Assembly: GCA_021775475.1 (NCBI GenBank)
Contig: JAJFHS010000015.1
Location: 1 to 64,000 of the forward strand
Direction of reading: 5' to 3'
DNA length: 64,000 bases
DNA from: Hyphomicrobiales bacterium
Lineage (GTDB): Bacteria; Pseudomonadota; Alphaproteobacteria; Rhizobiales; JAJFHR01
Part shown: positions 49,160-57,873 of the stretch, one piece after another
Position numbering within the stretch: the first letter of the stretch is position 1
How the letters are laid out: each line of letters opens with the position of its first letter
The notes under the pieces: model-generated
Database searches by the model: none
What the model was told of the DNA's origin: nothing
What the model saw: only the letters and a program-made list of their open reading frames with translations
Translations under genes and position numbers: made by a program

Positions 49160-49726
49160 TCAGCCGCGTTTCCAGCCACCGCCATGTGGTTTGAGCTTTT
49201 TAACGAATTTTATCAACTTTATGCGTTGCTCGGGGCTGAGTATTTCACCGGCATCAGCAATGGCTGCGGTTACCTTTTTGCTCATTGTATCGACCAGGGC
49301 GATTTTTTCCGCGCGCAGGTTTTCAATGGCAGCGCGGTCAATTTTGGGCTGGAGCAACAGCTCCTGCAGTTGCTCACGGGTCTCACGCATTTGTGCCTTC
49401 ATGGGAAGCACTTCTTTGGTAAGTGCTGTGATGACGGTTTTTAGCTTTTCCTGCTGCTCGTCGGTTGCGTCGAGCGCGAAGGATAAAAACTTCAGCTTTT
49501 TGTCCAGTTTTTGTTCGAATTTGGCTGGATCACCAGCGCTGTGCATAAAGCCACCCATTTTGTGGCCTTGCATATATGACTGGCCGCCGCTGTAGGCAAC
49601 GGTTGCAAATGTACCAACCGCCAGCACAGAAGCCAAGGCGGCAACGGTGAAGCGTTTTTTCCCACTCCAACGATTAGATTTTGCAGGTGTGGAATTTTTG
49701 TCGGATGTGTTTTGAGTATTCATCAT
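49160..49726 (-). CDS. Spy/CpxP-like periplasmic chaperone
   Basis: 188 residues. Membrane/signal helix at about 25-48 (FTVAALASVLAVGTFATVAY). Then a helical, basic and amphipathic domain with two LTxxQ-like motifs, DATDEQQEKLKTVI and LSPEQRIKLIKFVKKL, and QELLLQPKIDRAAIENLRAE between. Spy/CpxP proteins bind unfolded envelope proteins or metals and feed back on the kinase. Two adjacent ATGs (49726 and 49723) follow GGAG; the second has the better spacing. First gene of the TCS operon. Confidence 0.82.
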   Translation of the reverse strand: MMNTQNTSDKNSTPAKSNRWSGKKRFTVAALASVLAVGTFATVAYSGGQSYMQGHKMGGFMHSAGDPAKFEQKLDKKLKFLSFALDATDEQQEKLKTVITALTKEVLPMKAQMRETREQLQELLLQPKIDRAAIENLRAEKIALVDTMSKKVTAAIADAGEILSPEQRIKLIKFVKKLKPHGGGWKRG

Positions 49727-49807
49727 GTTTCTCCAATAAAAGTCTGTGTGGCCCATACCCCTTGACTGATATGTAGAAGGTGATGTTTTCGCGCGTATTT
49801 CGCTTGT

Positions 49808-49822
49808 GTAAAGTTTTGTAAA
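49808..49822. promoter_or_regulatory. CpxR-like box
   Basis: GTAAAGTTTTGTAAA is an exact GTAAA-N5-GTAAA tandem, the consensus for E. coli CpxR. It lies 82 bases upstream of the Spy-like start, in the spacer after the dehalogenase stop. Binding by the regulator encoded at 48454 is inferred from family similarity and distance. Confidence 0.55.
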
Positions 49823-49844
49823 GATTGAAACCGCTGTTATTCCC

Positions 49845-50717
49845 TCAGTTGGCACGGAAATAGGCAACATTTGTGGTCAGACCCGGCAACAGATAGGTGA
49901 ACAGCTTTGTCATTTCGAGAATTTCCTCAACGTTGCCATCTTGACTGGCTGCAGCAATAATATCCGATGATGTCAGGGTGTTGGGGTTGGGCAGGTGTTT
50001 TACTGCTTCACAAATTTCGTTGTGCAGATTGCCTGTAATTTGATTGTAGGCCGGTGTGTCGATTGAATCGCGCAAATCGTTCCAGGCCCCTTCAAAATAA
50101 GTTGGCCAACGTGCCAGAGCGCGGTAATCTGTATTTATGAAAGGCAGTTGCAACACCGCCATTATGTCTTGGTAAAGTGCTGTTGTTTCGCCAGCGACAT
50201 GATGGGGTTCCATTAAGATAAACGGTGTTTGGACGTCGATGCCGTGGTGGCCTTCAAATTTTACCGCACTGATATTTCCAGCCCCAATCTCTACACCTTC
50301 CAGTAAGGCACGCGCGGCAAATACTGCTGGAATTTGGGCAAAATTGCCGTGTGAGAAGAACTCGATTGTGTCTTCAATCTGCGACAGCTCGCGTAAGGAA
50401 TAGCCTTTATCCAGCAACCGTTGCCTGACGGGTGGCGGGTCAAGCTCACTTATGGCTGTCTCAATATGTTGCCGCAAGAAGCGTGCGCACTCAACATAAG
50501 CTGAACTTTCAACCGTCTTGCGCAAACCTTTGTACCAGACGTTAAAAAAATGCGGGTAATGCGCGTATGCCATGGAGACCACACCAACCCAGGGTACCTG
50601 AAACACCCGCTTGTAATCTTCGTAGTTGCGGTGGAGATCACCTTCAGCGAGATATTCCCATTGCGGATAGACAGGTGGCAGCGGCTGCGGTTTAATTCTT
50701 GGTAAAACAAGTGACAT
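49845..50717 (-). CDS. DehI-family haloacid dehalogenase
   Basis: 290 residues. The family marks are paired helices with TALYQDIMAVLQLPFINTDY and RALARWPTYFEGAWNDLRDS at 180-220, and a pseudo-repeat in the N-terminal half (RNYEDYKRVFQVPWVGVVSM, YPHFFNVWYKGLRKTVESSA). DehI-type enzymes remove halogen from 2-haloacids by direct attack of water and do not belong to the HAD superfamily. The exact substrate is not known. It lies 47 bases after the frameshifted PhnD-like gene on the same strand. Confidence 0.85.
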   Translation of the reverse strand: MSLVLPRIKPQPLPPVYPQWEYLAEGDLHRNYEDYKRVFQVPWVGVVSMAYAHYPHFFNVWYKGLRKTVESSAYVECARFLRQHIETAISELDPPPVRQRLLDKGYSLRELSQIEDTIEFFSHGNFAQIPAVFAARALLEGVEIGAGNISAVKFEGHHGIDVQTPFILMEPHHVAGETTALYQDIMAVLQLPFINTDYRALARWPTYFEGAWNDLRDSIDTPAYNQITGNLHNEICEAVKHLPNPNTLTSSDIIAAASQDGNVEEILEMTKLFTYLLPGLTTNVAYFRAN

Positions 50718-50764
50718 ATATATGTGTGTCCCTATATCTTTTTATCCGCTATTTCCGCGCAACC

Positions 50765-51516
50765 TTACTGCAATGAGGGAAAGCCATGCTTGGTGGCGTG
50801 GTCTTTGTAAGCTTCCAGTATCCAGTAATCTTCCTGTCTCGCCCGGGTCAGGCCGGTGAGAAGCAATTGGGCGCGGTGGCCGGCTAGTGTGGGTTCTTCG
50901 AAGGTTTCGAATAATGCGTCGGTGATCTTTGTCACCTCTTCTTCCGGCAGATCGGTCCTGACCACATAAGGTGGTGCCGGGGCAGTGTAGGTTGCGCCAA
51001 GGGTTTTGAGGCCTGTCATGGTGTGGCTTTGATGTTTGCTCAACAGCGCCAAGGTGACGCTGTCGATGGCGGCAATGTTGGCTTTTCCCCGCCGGATCAT
51101 GTCAAGGCTGGCACTGTGACTGCCGCTGACTTTGACGCTGGAAAAAAACTTGCCCCCGGTGTGACACTGAGCAACCAGATGGCGCAGGGGCTCATGCCGG
51201 AATGACTTTCAGGCCCGTTGATGACGACTATGGTGCTGCAATAATTTTCACCCAGACAGCCGAAAGCTGCAAATTGTGGCGTGGCAATCGGGCGCAGGAT
51301 ATCTTTGTAGCTATGGACGATGTCATAACCGCAACATTGTGAAATCAACAGGTCAGGATCATTCCACAAGGTTGCAACGGGTCGGCCATGGGCAAGGCTG
51401 TCAGGCACGTTGTTGACGCCTTGATGGCGCAGGTTTTGCGCCAGAACTGACCACAGGGTATCATGGGCATTGCACACCTCAGGCAGGTCATACATCGGCA
51501 GGCTGGCAGTTGCCAC
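50765..51516 (-). pseudogene. PhnD-like phosphate/phosphonate-binding protein with frameshift
   Basis: Two overlapping frames encode one PhnD-like protein. The first part (to about 51200) has MATASLPMYDLPEVCNAHDT, DLLISQCCGYDIVHSY and VVINGPESHSGMS, the second from there has HTGGKFFSSVKVSGSHSASL and DMIRRGKANIAAIDSVTLAL. The continuation P-L-R-H-L-V-A-Q-C fits if one base is added near the GGGG run at 51187-51190. No signal peptide is seen. It is a single-base disruption, either real or a sequencing error in a homopolymer. Confidence 0.8.
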
Positions 51517-51587
51517 GGAAGCCCCTTTTTCTCTGGCAATTCTTGTTTTGGTAGTTTAGCGCCAAAACACCCGGATACCTAATTCAA

Positions 51588-52667
51588 TTAAACCGGTATA
51601 CCCGAAAACTGATAAGCGAAACCGGCGATCAGCGAACCGGTGAGGCCGAGAGCTATGTAAAGCGCGAATACCGGTTTTTTGACCAGGGAATAAACCGCAA
51701 TGGCCGCCGGGATGGAGGATACGGCACCGGCGGTTAAAAATGCCAGAGCAGCGCCCTTGGACATGCCAAGATCAAGCAGGCCCGAGGCCAGTGGAATTGC
51801 GGCATAGCCGTTGAGATAAGATGGCATGCCGATGAGGGCTGCCAGGGGTATGGCAAAGGCGTTGCCTTCTCCGGCAACGTTGGAGACCCAGGCCGGGTCG
51901 ATATAGGCAACCATCAGGCTTTCGAGGAAAAACGCCAATGTCAACCACTTGCCGAGAAAGCCGCCGACGGATTTAATTTCACTCCAGAAGATGATCATAC
52001 GTTCACGATCACGCCAGAAAGTCCACATGATTTCTTTGCTGCGTGGGGTGCAGGATGACGTTCCGCAGCCGGGTTCAATCCCGGCATTCAGCGGGTTTTT
52101 GAGAAACGACCGCGTATCCAGAACCTGGGTGATGGTGCCGGCCAGCAGTCCCATGCCGATGGCGGCAAAGGTTTTGGCAATGGCAAAATTAAGACCGATA
52201 CCGGCGGTGGTGAGAATGAACATCTCCGGGTCCATAATTGGTGACGATACCCAAAAGGCCATCACCGGTGCCAGCGGCACACCGGCTGCCAGCATACCGG
52301 CAATCAAGGGAATGACGCCACACGAACAAAACGGCGATAGGGCACCGGCAAGGGTTGCGGCTGAAATCGCATAGAGCGGGCGGCCGGAAAAGGCGCGCAC
52401 CATTAAGGCATCGGCACCGCTGGCCTTGGCGAAAGCGGCAAAGCCCATGGCGAGAGCAAAATAAGGTGCTATGAAAACAAGCGCATTCAAGGTGAAAATC
52501 AGGCTCGTCCACAACTGGTCGCGATTTAAAACAGCAAGGAGGGTGAGGGCGGCAACAAGAAACAGTACCACAGGGTCTTTAATCACAGAAATTAGTGCCT
52601 GCAGGAATGCAGATGCATTTAACGCTCTGTCTTGCGCTGAATTTTGAGACTTAATTTCCATGGACAT
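51588..52667 (-). CDS. YraQ/ArsP-type permease
   Basis: 359 residues, about eight to ten membrane helices. The signature is LAGALSPFCSCGVIPLIAGM then L-A-A-G-V-P and VMAFWVSSPIMDPEMF, repeated in part as AFAIPLAALIGMPSYLNGYA. The family includes ArsP, which exports trivalent organoarsenicals, and other metal-related permeases. It lies 64 bases after an ArsR-family repressor on the same strand, with an operator-like dyad in the gap. Arsenical or metal efflux is the likely job. Confidence 0.85.
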   Translation of the reverse strand: MSMEIKSQNSAQDRALNASAFLQALISVIKDPVVLFLVAALTLLAVLNRDQLWTSLIFTLNALVFIAPYFALAMGFAAFAKASGADALMVRAFSGRPLYAISAATLAGALSPFCSCGVIPLIAGMLAAGVPLAPVMAFWVSSPIMDPEMFILTTAGIGLNFAIAKTFAAIGMGLLAGTITQVLDTRSFLKNPLNAGIEPGCGTSSCTPRSKEIMWTFWRDRERMIIFWSEIKSVGGFLGKWLTLAFFLESLMVAYIDPAWVSNVAGEGNAFAIPLAALIGMPSYLNGYAAIPLASGLLDLGMSKGAALAFLTAGAVSSIPAAIAVYSLVKKPVFALYIALGLTGSLIAGFAYQFSGIPV

Positions 52668-52698
52668 GGCTGAATTTCCTGTAAGATTATAATTTATA

Positions 52699-52716
52699 TT
52701 TCTAGATTAACCGAAA
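52699..52716. promoter_or_regulatory. ArsR-type operator, permease promoter
   Basis: TTTCTAGATTAACCGAAA is a TTTC-N10-GAAA dyad placed 32 bases upstream of the permease start. The same spacing and near-identical flanks (TATATTTCTA) occur in the arsR promoter at 53086-53103, so both are probably bound by the ArsR-type protein at 52732. Confidence 0.6.
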
Positions 52717-52731
52717 TAAAGTTGAAATTTT

Positions 52732-53067
52732 TTATGCACTCTCTTTTTCAAACGATTCTATTTGTAATTCGGGGTCTGTGCAGCATTCTTCGGTGAGAAA
52801 ATTGACCAAATCCCCAATCCTGTCGTAGTGGACACAACAGCGCAGAACAGTGGCCTCGCGCTCCTGATGAATTAGACCGGCATTGCGTAAATGGCTGAGG
52901 TGATGGGACAGGGTGGAGCCGGGGATATTCAACTTGCGCTGGATATTGCCCACCGCAAGCCCCTTGTTACCGGCACGCACCAGCAGGCGGATGATCTTGA
53001 GCCGGGTGACGTTTCCCATTTCACTCAAATATAAGGCGGCGGTGTCGATGTCCATGTTGAGGCTCAC
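52732..53067 (-). CDS. ArsR-family transcriptional repressor
   Basis: 111 residues. Winged helix with the recognition region NIPGSTLSHHLSHLRNAGLI then HQEREATVLRC. Possible metal ligands are the pair RCCVHYDRI and the C-terminal FLTEECCTDPELQ. It should release DNA on binding metalloid or metal ions and derepress the neighbouring permease. The start at 53067 is preceded on the minus strand by a GGTTGTGAGC-type region without a strong ribosome site; the length is the family norm. Confidence 0.9.
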   Translation of the reverse strand: MSLNMDIDTAALYLSEMGNVTRLKIIRLLVRAGNKGLAVGNIQRKLNIPGSTLSHHLSHLRNAGLIHQEREATVLRCCVHYDRIGDLVNFLTEECCTDPELQIESFEKESA

Positions 53068-53085
53068 AGGGTTGTAGTTTCTATA

Positions 53086-53103
53086 TTTCTAATATTATCG
53101 AAA
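53086..53103. promoter_or_regulatory. ArsR-type operator, own promoter
   Basis: TTTCTAATATTATCGAAA is a TTTC-N10-GAAA dyad 19 bases upstream of the ArsR-family start. It matches the dyad at 52699-52716 in spacing and in the left flank TATATTTCTA. Autorepression is inferred. Confidence 0.6.
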
Positions 53104-53132
53104 CACTGTGGTGTCAAGTAAATTTTAACTTG

Positions 53133-53258
53133 CCGCCACCCCTCATCCGACGGCTTCGCCGCCACCTTCTCCCGCAAGGGGAGAAGGGAAAGACCGACAA
53201 AAACCGTGACATATAGCCCTCTCCCCTTGCGGGAGAGGGTTGGGTGAGGGGGAGGTGG
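53133..53258. repeat. C/G-rich inverted repeat (family 4)
   Basis: CCGCCACCCCTCATCCGACG and TTCTCCCGCAAGGGGAGAAG (53133-53186) are mirrored by CCCTCTCCCCTTGCGGGAGA and GGGTGAGGGGGAGGTGG (up to 53258). It fills most of the 318-base gap between the ArsR and LysE genes. This is a widespread type of alphaproteobacterial intergenic palindrome. Nothing else is seen in the gap except the ArsR operator at its left. Confidence 0.75.
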
Positions 53259-53385
53259 TAAACAGGGTGATCCTTAGTAATTCGATCCTGCCCTAGCAAT
53301 TGCGCAAAGATGTTACGTCAATTTTCCTCTTTCCTCTGTGCGGCAAACAGGTCAGTATTGCTGACTTAAATTAGGAACATATCAG

Positions 53386-53979
53386 ATGACGCCGTTTTTC
53401 CTGCCGCTTTTGACATTTGCCATCGCCGCCACCGGTACGCCGGGGCCCAACAACATCATGTTGACGGCATCCGGTGCCAATTTCGGCTACCGGCGCAGTT
53501 TGCCACATATTTTCGGTATTATGATCGGTTTTCCCAGTATGGTTCTGGCCGTTGGTCTGGGGTTGGGGCAGGTGTTTACGGCTTATCCTGAGCTGCATCA
53601 GGGTCTCAAATGGATGGGCTCGGCCTGTCTGCTGTTTCTGGCATGGAAGATTGCCACGGCAGCCCGGCCCAAAAGCGCAACACAAGAGGCAAAACCGTTT
53701 ACCTTTATACAAGCGGCCCTGTTTCAATGGGTGAACCCCAAGGCGTGGATCATGTCGGTGGCGGCGCTCACGGCCTATACCACCGGTGAGGGCAGCTATG
53801 TAGGCGAAGCGCTAATGGTCGCGGGCGTGTTTTTTGCCGTGTCCTTCCCGCTCATTAGTCTGTGGTGTCTGTTTGGTGCCCTGATTGGCCGCTGGCTGAC
53901 GTCACAAAAGGCGTTGATGGTTTTCAACGGCACCATGAGTGCGTTGATTGTTGCATCTATCGCGTTATTGTATATCTGA
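53386..53979 (+). CDS. LysE-family translocator
   Basis: 197 residues, five to six membrane helices. Family marks are FAIAATGTPGPNNIMLTASG then A-N-F-G-Y-R-R-S-L and FQWVNPKAWIMSVAALTAYT. LysE/RhtB proteins export amino acids or derivatives by proton exchange. GGAAC lies about 15 bases from the ATG; no closer start keeps the first helix. It is followed 30 bases on by a dehydrogenase, perhaps one transcript. Confidence 0.9.
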   Translation: MTPFFLPLLTFAIAATGTPGPNNIMLTASGANFGYRRSLPHIFGIMIGFPSMVLAVGLGLGQVFTAYPELHQGLKWMGSACLLFLAWKIATAARPKSATQEAKPFTFIQAALFQWVNPKAWIMSVAALTAYTTGEGSYVGEALMVAGVFFAVSFPLISLWCLFGALIGRWLTSQKALMVFNGTMSALIVASIALLYI

Positions 53980-54009
53980 CACGGATCAATAATTTTCAGG
54001 AGATAACGA

Positions 54010-54891
54010 ATGGCGCGTATAGGCTTTCTCGGACTGGGTAATATGGGCAGGGGCATGGCCTTGCGGCTGGTAAATGCGGGCCATGAGGTGGTGGCATTCA
54101 ATCGCACCCGCGCCCGGGCCGAGGCGTTGCAGGGCTCAGGCATAAAGGTTGCCGACACACCGCGCGCCGCAGCACACGGTGTTGATGCTGTAATTTCCAT
54201 GGTTGGCGATGATGTGGCCTCACGCGCCATGTGGTTAGGCGAAGAGGGTGCATTGGCAGCGCAAATGGCACCGGACGCCTTTGTTATCGAATGTTCAACG
54301 CTTTCCTATAATTGGGTCCAGGAGCTTGGCCAACAGGTCAAGGCGCAAAGTCTGCGCTATATCGACTGTCCGGTAACCGGTCTGCCTGATGCGGCTGCTG
54401 CCGGCCAACTGGTTTTGCTGGCAGGAGCTGAAGATGGCGACCTCAAAGCCGCCACGCCGTTGCTGGCTTCCTTAAACAAAGAAATAATCCACTTTGGTGC
54501 CGTTGGTACCGGCACTGCTTACAAGTTGATGCTCAACCTCATTGGCGCGATCCAGATTGCCTCTATCGCCGAAGGTATGGCAATCGCCGAAAAAGCCGGG
54601 CTCGATCTTGAAAAAGTAAACCATGCCTTAAGTTTAGGCCAGGCAGCATCGCTCCAGGTCATGCGCAGCGTCAAGCGTATTATTGCCGACGATCACGATA
54701 AAGACATCGTGTTTTCCGGCAAGCTAAGACTGAAAGACGCCAGCTACGGCGTCGAACTGGCGCAAGCTTTAGGTGTTGCCCCGGAGTTTGGTCAGGTGGC
54801 CGTTGATGCTTTCGCCAAATTGGCGGATCTGGGGCTGGAGGAGCACAATGAATCGGTTGTATTCAAGGCGGTTGGGGGAAAGAATAGGTAG
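54010..54891 (+). CDS. 3-Hydroxyisobutyrate dehydrogenase-family oxidoreductase
   Basis: 293 residues. NAD(P)-binding MARIGFLGLGNMGRGMALRL, then V-V-A-F-N-R-T-R. The substrate motif DCPVTGLPDAAAAGQLVLLA (normally D-A-P-V-S-G-G) and the catalytic Lys in TAYKLMLNLIGAIQIASIAE are present. Other members reduce tartronate semialdehyde or succinic semialdehyde, so the substrate is open. GGAG lies 7 bases before the ATG. Confidence 0.88.
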   Translation: MARIGFLGLGNMGRGMALRLVNAGHEVVAFNRTRARAEALQGSGIKVADTPRAAAHGVDAVISMVGDDVASRAMWLGEEGALAAQMAPDAFVIECSTLSYNWVQELGQQVKAQSLRYIDCPVTGLPDAAAAGQLVLLAGAEDGDLKAATPLLASLNKEIIHFGAVGTGTAYKLMLNLIGAIQIASIAEGMAIAEKAGLDLEKVNHALSLGQAASLQVMRSVKRIIADDHDKDIVFSGKLRLKDASYGVELAQALGVAPEFGQVAVDAFAKLADLGLEEHNESVVFKAVGGKNR

Positions 54892-54947
54892 CTTGTTGCA
54901 ATGGTTGCGTGTGCTGTAATAAACTTACTAAAAGTGATAAGGTGTCC

Positions 54948-55340
54948 ATGAAAAAAACTCTCCCCTTACTGGTTTCAGCCCTGCTCGCACTGTGGTTTTC
55001 AGTACCCGTTCAGGCACAGGAAAAGTTTGAACCATCAACGTCAAAGCTTTTTACCGCATATCTTGATTTGCAGGTGGAAGAGGACAACCGCTCGGAGTAT
55101 TACGCCTATGCCATCACCGAAGCTTGCAAGGGCTGTGAGGTTCTGTATCTGCTGATACAGAAGTTCAAGGGTGAAACCCGGGTGTGGAATTCCTTTCGCT
55201 GCGACGTCAAATTCAAAATCCTGAAAACCTCCAGCAACGGCCTCTATGATATCCAGTGCAAGACCCGGGTGCTTGGGGGCGAGCCACCAGTGTCGACAAA
55301 GACCTATCGTTATAACGGCAATGATTACGTTACAAAATAA
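54948..55340 (+). CDS. Secreted hypothetical protein, 130 aa
   Basis: A signal peptide is clear (MKKTLPLLVSALLALWFSVP then VQAQ|EKF). The mature part has four Cys (EACKGCEVLYL, FRCDVKFK, DIQCKTRVLG), probably two disulphides, and ends SVSTKTYRYNGNDYVTK-like. I do not recognise the family. I prefer ATG 54948 to the frame start at 54909 because the signal peptide begins there and GGTG precedes it. No neighbours share its direction after it; repeat family 1 follows. Confidence 0.7.
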   Translation: MKKTLPLLVSALLALWFSVPVQAQEKFEPSTSKLFTAYLDLQVEEDNRSEYYAYAITEACKGCEVLYLLIQKFKGETRVWNSFRCDVKFKILKTSSNGLYDIQCKTRVLGGEPPVSTKTYRYNGNDYVTK

Positions 55341-55403
55341 CCCGCATCAGGATGATGTGTTACCCAGTGTTTTGCGATTTCATTACGCCTGCATATCCAT
55401 GTA

Positions 55404-55747
55404 TTTTTAGTAGCGCTCACGCGGCGCGCGGCCTGCACTCGGCTTTGCTCGTTAGTCGTTCGCTGCGCTCCTCCGGTGCGACAACGACAGATTTTTATTG
55501 CGGCAGTCGATAATCAACCGCCGGAATTTCCGCGCATTTTTAGAGGCGCTCAAGCGGCGCGCGGCCTGCACTCGGCTTTGCTCGTTAGTCGTTCGCTGCG
55601 CTCCTCCGGTGCCACAATGACAGATTTTCGGGTGCCATCCTGTGAGACCACCCACCGAAGTTTCGGTATGGCTCCCGGACGAGCGCAGCGTTGGACTAGG
55701 AGCCAAGGGGTCCGCAGGCTGCGCGCCGCTTGAGCGCCACTAAAAAA
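55404..55747. repeat. Dispersed repeat family 1: solo arm plus complete palindrome
   Basis: TTTTTAGTAGCGCTCACGCG and on at 55404-55500 is one arm. A second copy of the same arm starts at 55537 and now forms a full palindrome with its inverted partner that ends GCGCCGCTTGAGCGCCACTA at 55741, plus an A-run. The inner block GGACGAGCGCAGCGTTGGAC is shared with the element at 2008-2184. The 417-base gap around it holds no gene. It lies between a + strand secreted protein and hemF. Confidence 0.85.
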
Positions 55748-55757
55748 GCACCACCCC

Positions 55758-56630
55758 TCAAGGCCATTTCACTTCCGGAGGCATCGAGGACAGTATCGAA
55801 TCCACGTTGCCACCGGTTTTGAGGCCGAAGGTGGTGCCTCTGTCGTATAACAAGTTGAATTCGACGTAGCGGCCGCGGCGGATGAGTTGTTCTTCGCGGT
55901 TGGCGTCACTCCACGGTTGGTTCATGTTTTTGGCAACGAGTTTGGCGTAGATATCGCGAAAGTGGCGACCGACATCCTGGGTGAAGGTGAAATCCGCATC
56001 CCAGTTGCCTGAATTGAGGTGATCGTAAAAAATGCCGCCGATGCCGCGCATTTCCTCGCGGTGGGGCAGGTAGAAATAATCATCACACCATTTTTTGTAA
56101 TGCGGATAATCTGCCACATTATGGGAGTCGCAGGCGGCTTTCATGGCAGCGTGGAAATCAATTGTGTCAGGATCTTCCTGAGTGCGGCGTGCGTCCAGCA
56201 CCGGGGTTAAGTCAGCGCCACCGCCAAACCAGCTTTTGGTGGTGACGACGAACCTTGTGTTCATGTGTACGGCAGGCACATGGGGGTTTTGTGGATGCGC
56301 TATCAAGGAGATGCCGCTGGCCCAAAAGCGCGGGTCTTCTTCGGCGCCGTGGATTTGCTTGCGGAATTCCGGTTTGAATTCACCGTGAACGGTTGAGGTG
56401 TGGACACCGACTTTTTCAAACACACGGCCTTTCATCATCGACATAACACCGCCGCCGCCATCCTGTCTTTGCCATGGTGTGCGTTCAAAGCGACCGACGG
56501 GGCGATCTTTCAAGGAGCCTTCAAGTTGATCTTCAAGTTTTTCAAAACTTGCGCAGATATCATCACGCAGTTTTTGAAACCAGTCTTGTGCTGTGGTTTT
56601 ATGGGTCTCGAGTTGCTGGTTATCGCTCAT
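55758..56630 (-). CDS. hemF: Oxygen-dependent coproporphyrinogen III oxidase
   Basis: 290 residues, the family length. Signature blocks are [40 protein letters not shown] then [29 protein letters not shown] and [20 protein letters not shown]. It turns coproporphyrinogen III to protoporphyrinogen IX for heme synthesis using O2, in the cytoplasm. The ATG overlaps trmL stop by 4 bases, so both are one transcript. Heme feeds the cytochromes of the petABC operon next door. Confidence 0.97.
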   Translation of the reverse strand: MSDNQQLETHKTTAQDWFQKLRDDICASFEKLEDQLEGSLKDRPVGRFERTPWQRQDGGGGVMSMMKGRVFEKVGVHTSTVHGEFKPEFRKQIHGAEEDPRFWASGISLIAHPQNPHVPAVHMNTRFVVTTKSWFGGGADLTPVLDARRTQEDPDTIDFHAAMKAACDSHNVADYPHYKKWCDDYFYLPHREEMRGIGGIFYDHLNSGNWDADFTFTQDVGRHFRDIYAKLVAKNMNQPWSDANREEQLIRRGRYVEFNLLYDRGTTFGLKTGGNVDSILSSMPPEVKWP

Positions 56631-57109
56631 GTCTGTTCCTGATTTTCAATCTTCGGAAATTGTCCGGTTTGCCGCAAGGCTTCTCCCACTACCATGGCGG
56701 TGGCGGCAGCGATATTGATTGATCGCAGGTTTTTATACATGGGAATGACGATGCGGGCATCTACAATGTCATGCACATATTGCGGGACACCGGCACTTTC
56801 GCGACCCAGAAGCAAAGTGTCATGGTTTGAAAACTCAAAATCCATGTACGAGACATTGGCTTTTGTGGTCAATAAAACCAGTCGTCGGGGAATGTTGTTG
56901 CCCGAATTTTCGTAAAAATGTTGAAAAGAGCGGTGTCGGCTGATGTCAACGTGTTCAAGATAATCAAGCCCGGCGCGCCTGAATGCGCGATCGCTGACAG
57001 CAAAACCAGCTGGCTCAATGATATCCACAGCCACACCCAGACAGGCGGAAAATCTTAGTATTGTACCCGTATTTTGCGGAATATCGGGTTCAAACAAGGC
57101 AATTCGCAT
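56627..57109 (-). CDS. trmL: tRNA (cytidine(34)-2'-O)-methyltransferase
   Basis: 160 residues. SPOUT fold: [20 protein letters not shown] at the start (N-x-G-x-x-x-R), [20 protein letters not shown], and the knot [20 protein letters not shown]. It methylates the wobble base of tRNA-Leu isoacceptors. It heads the trmL-hemF pair and diverges from petABC. Confidence 0.95.
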   Translation of the reverse strand: MRIALFEPDIPQNTGTILRFSACLGVAVDIIEPAGFAVSDRAFRRAGLDYLEHVDISRHRSFQHFYENSGNNIPRRLVLLTTKANVSYMDFEFSNHDTLLLGRESAGVPQYVHDIVDARIVIPMYKNLRSINIAAATAMVVGEALRQTGQFPKIENQEQT

Positions 57110-57333
57110 GGTGAAAATTCCTGGTTGGGCGGATGGTGATGCGACAAATTAAAACATGTGTTTTCAGGTCTGGACATTACACCTTAACAGTGCCAAAAGA
57201 AGCTCATAAATCTGCCTGATTGAAATTGTCGCAATCTTGTGGTTCGGCCATGGTTCGAATCAATGGTTTTTGCGATACATTGAAAATGGTGGATAAAATT
57301 TTTTCATTGTTCTTCCATCAGAAAGGGAGAAAA

Positions 57334-57864
57334 GTGTCTGATACCGACCAACCTGAAACTACGCGTAGAGATTTTCTATATATCGCCACCGGGGCATTTG
57401 CCGCGGGCAGTGCGTTCGCCGTCTGGCCGCTGATTGATCAGATGAACCCCGATGCCTCTGTTCTGGCGCTTTCTTCTGTCGAGGTTGACTTGACCCCGGT
57501 AGAAGTCGGGCAAAGCATGACAATTAAGTGGCGCGGCAGTCCGATTTTTGTCCGACGCAGAACGGCTGAAGAAATAAAGCAGGCCGTTGATGTGCCGTTG
57601 GAAGATCTTCCTGATCCTGAACCCGACAGCGCGCGCGCTGCAAAACCGGAATGGTTGATCATGGTTGGTATCTGTACGCACCTGGGCTGTATTCCAAAAG
57701 GACAATCGATTGGTGATGAACGCGGTGACTATGGTGGCTGGTTCTGCCCCTGTCATGGTTCTCACTATGACACTGCAGGGCGTATCAGAAAAGGCCCGGC
57801 ACCACTCAATCTGGTGATACCACCTATTGCGTATCTCGAAGAAACCAAAATTAAAATCGGCTAG
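57334..57864 (+). CDS. petA: Ubiquinol-cytochrome c reductase Rieske iron-sulfur subunit
   Basis: 176 residues from GTG 57334, with GGGAG 5 bases upstream. A twin-arginine type anchor ([20 protein letters not shown] then F-A-V-W-P-L-I) leads to the Rieske domain, whose 2Fe-2S ligands are in [10 protein letters not shown] and CPCHGSHYD. It transfers electrons from ubiquinol to cytochrome c1 and faces the periplasm. First gene of petABC. The frame is open back to 57220 without a better start. Confidence 0.96.
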   Translation: MSDTDQPETTRRDFLYIATGAFAAGSAFAVWPLIDQMNPDASVLALSSVEVDLTPVEVGQSMTIKWRGSPIFVRRRTAEEIKQAVDVPLEDLPDPEPDSARAAKPEWLIMVGICTHLGCIPKGQSIGDERGDYGGWFCPCHGSHYDTAGRIRKGPAPLNLVIPPIAYLEETKIKIG

Positions 57865-57873
57865 GGGGCTGAC

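Noticed and set aside
55404-55747. Possible CRISPR array because of repeated units
   Set aside because: Two long arms and an inverted partner, no regular short repeats with spacers, and no cas genes.
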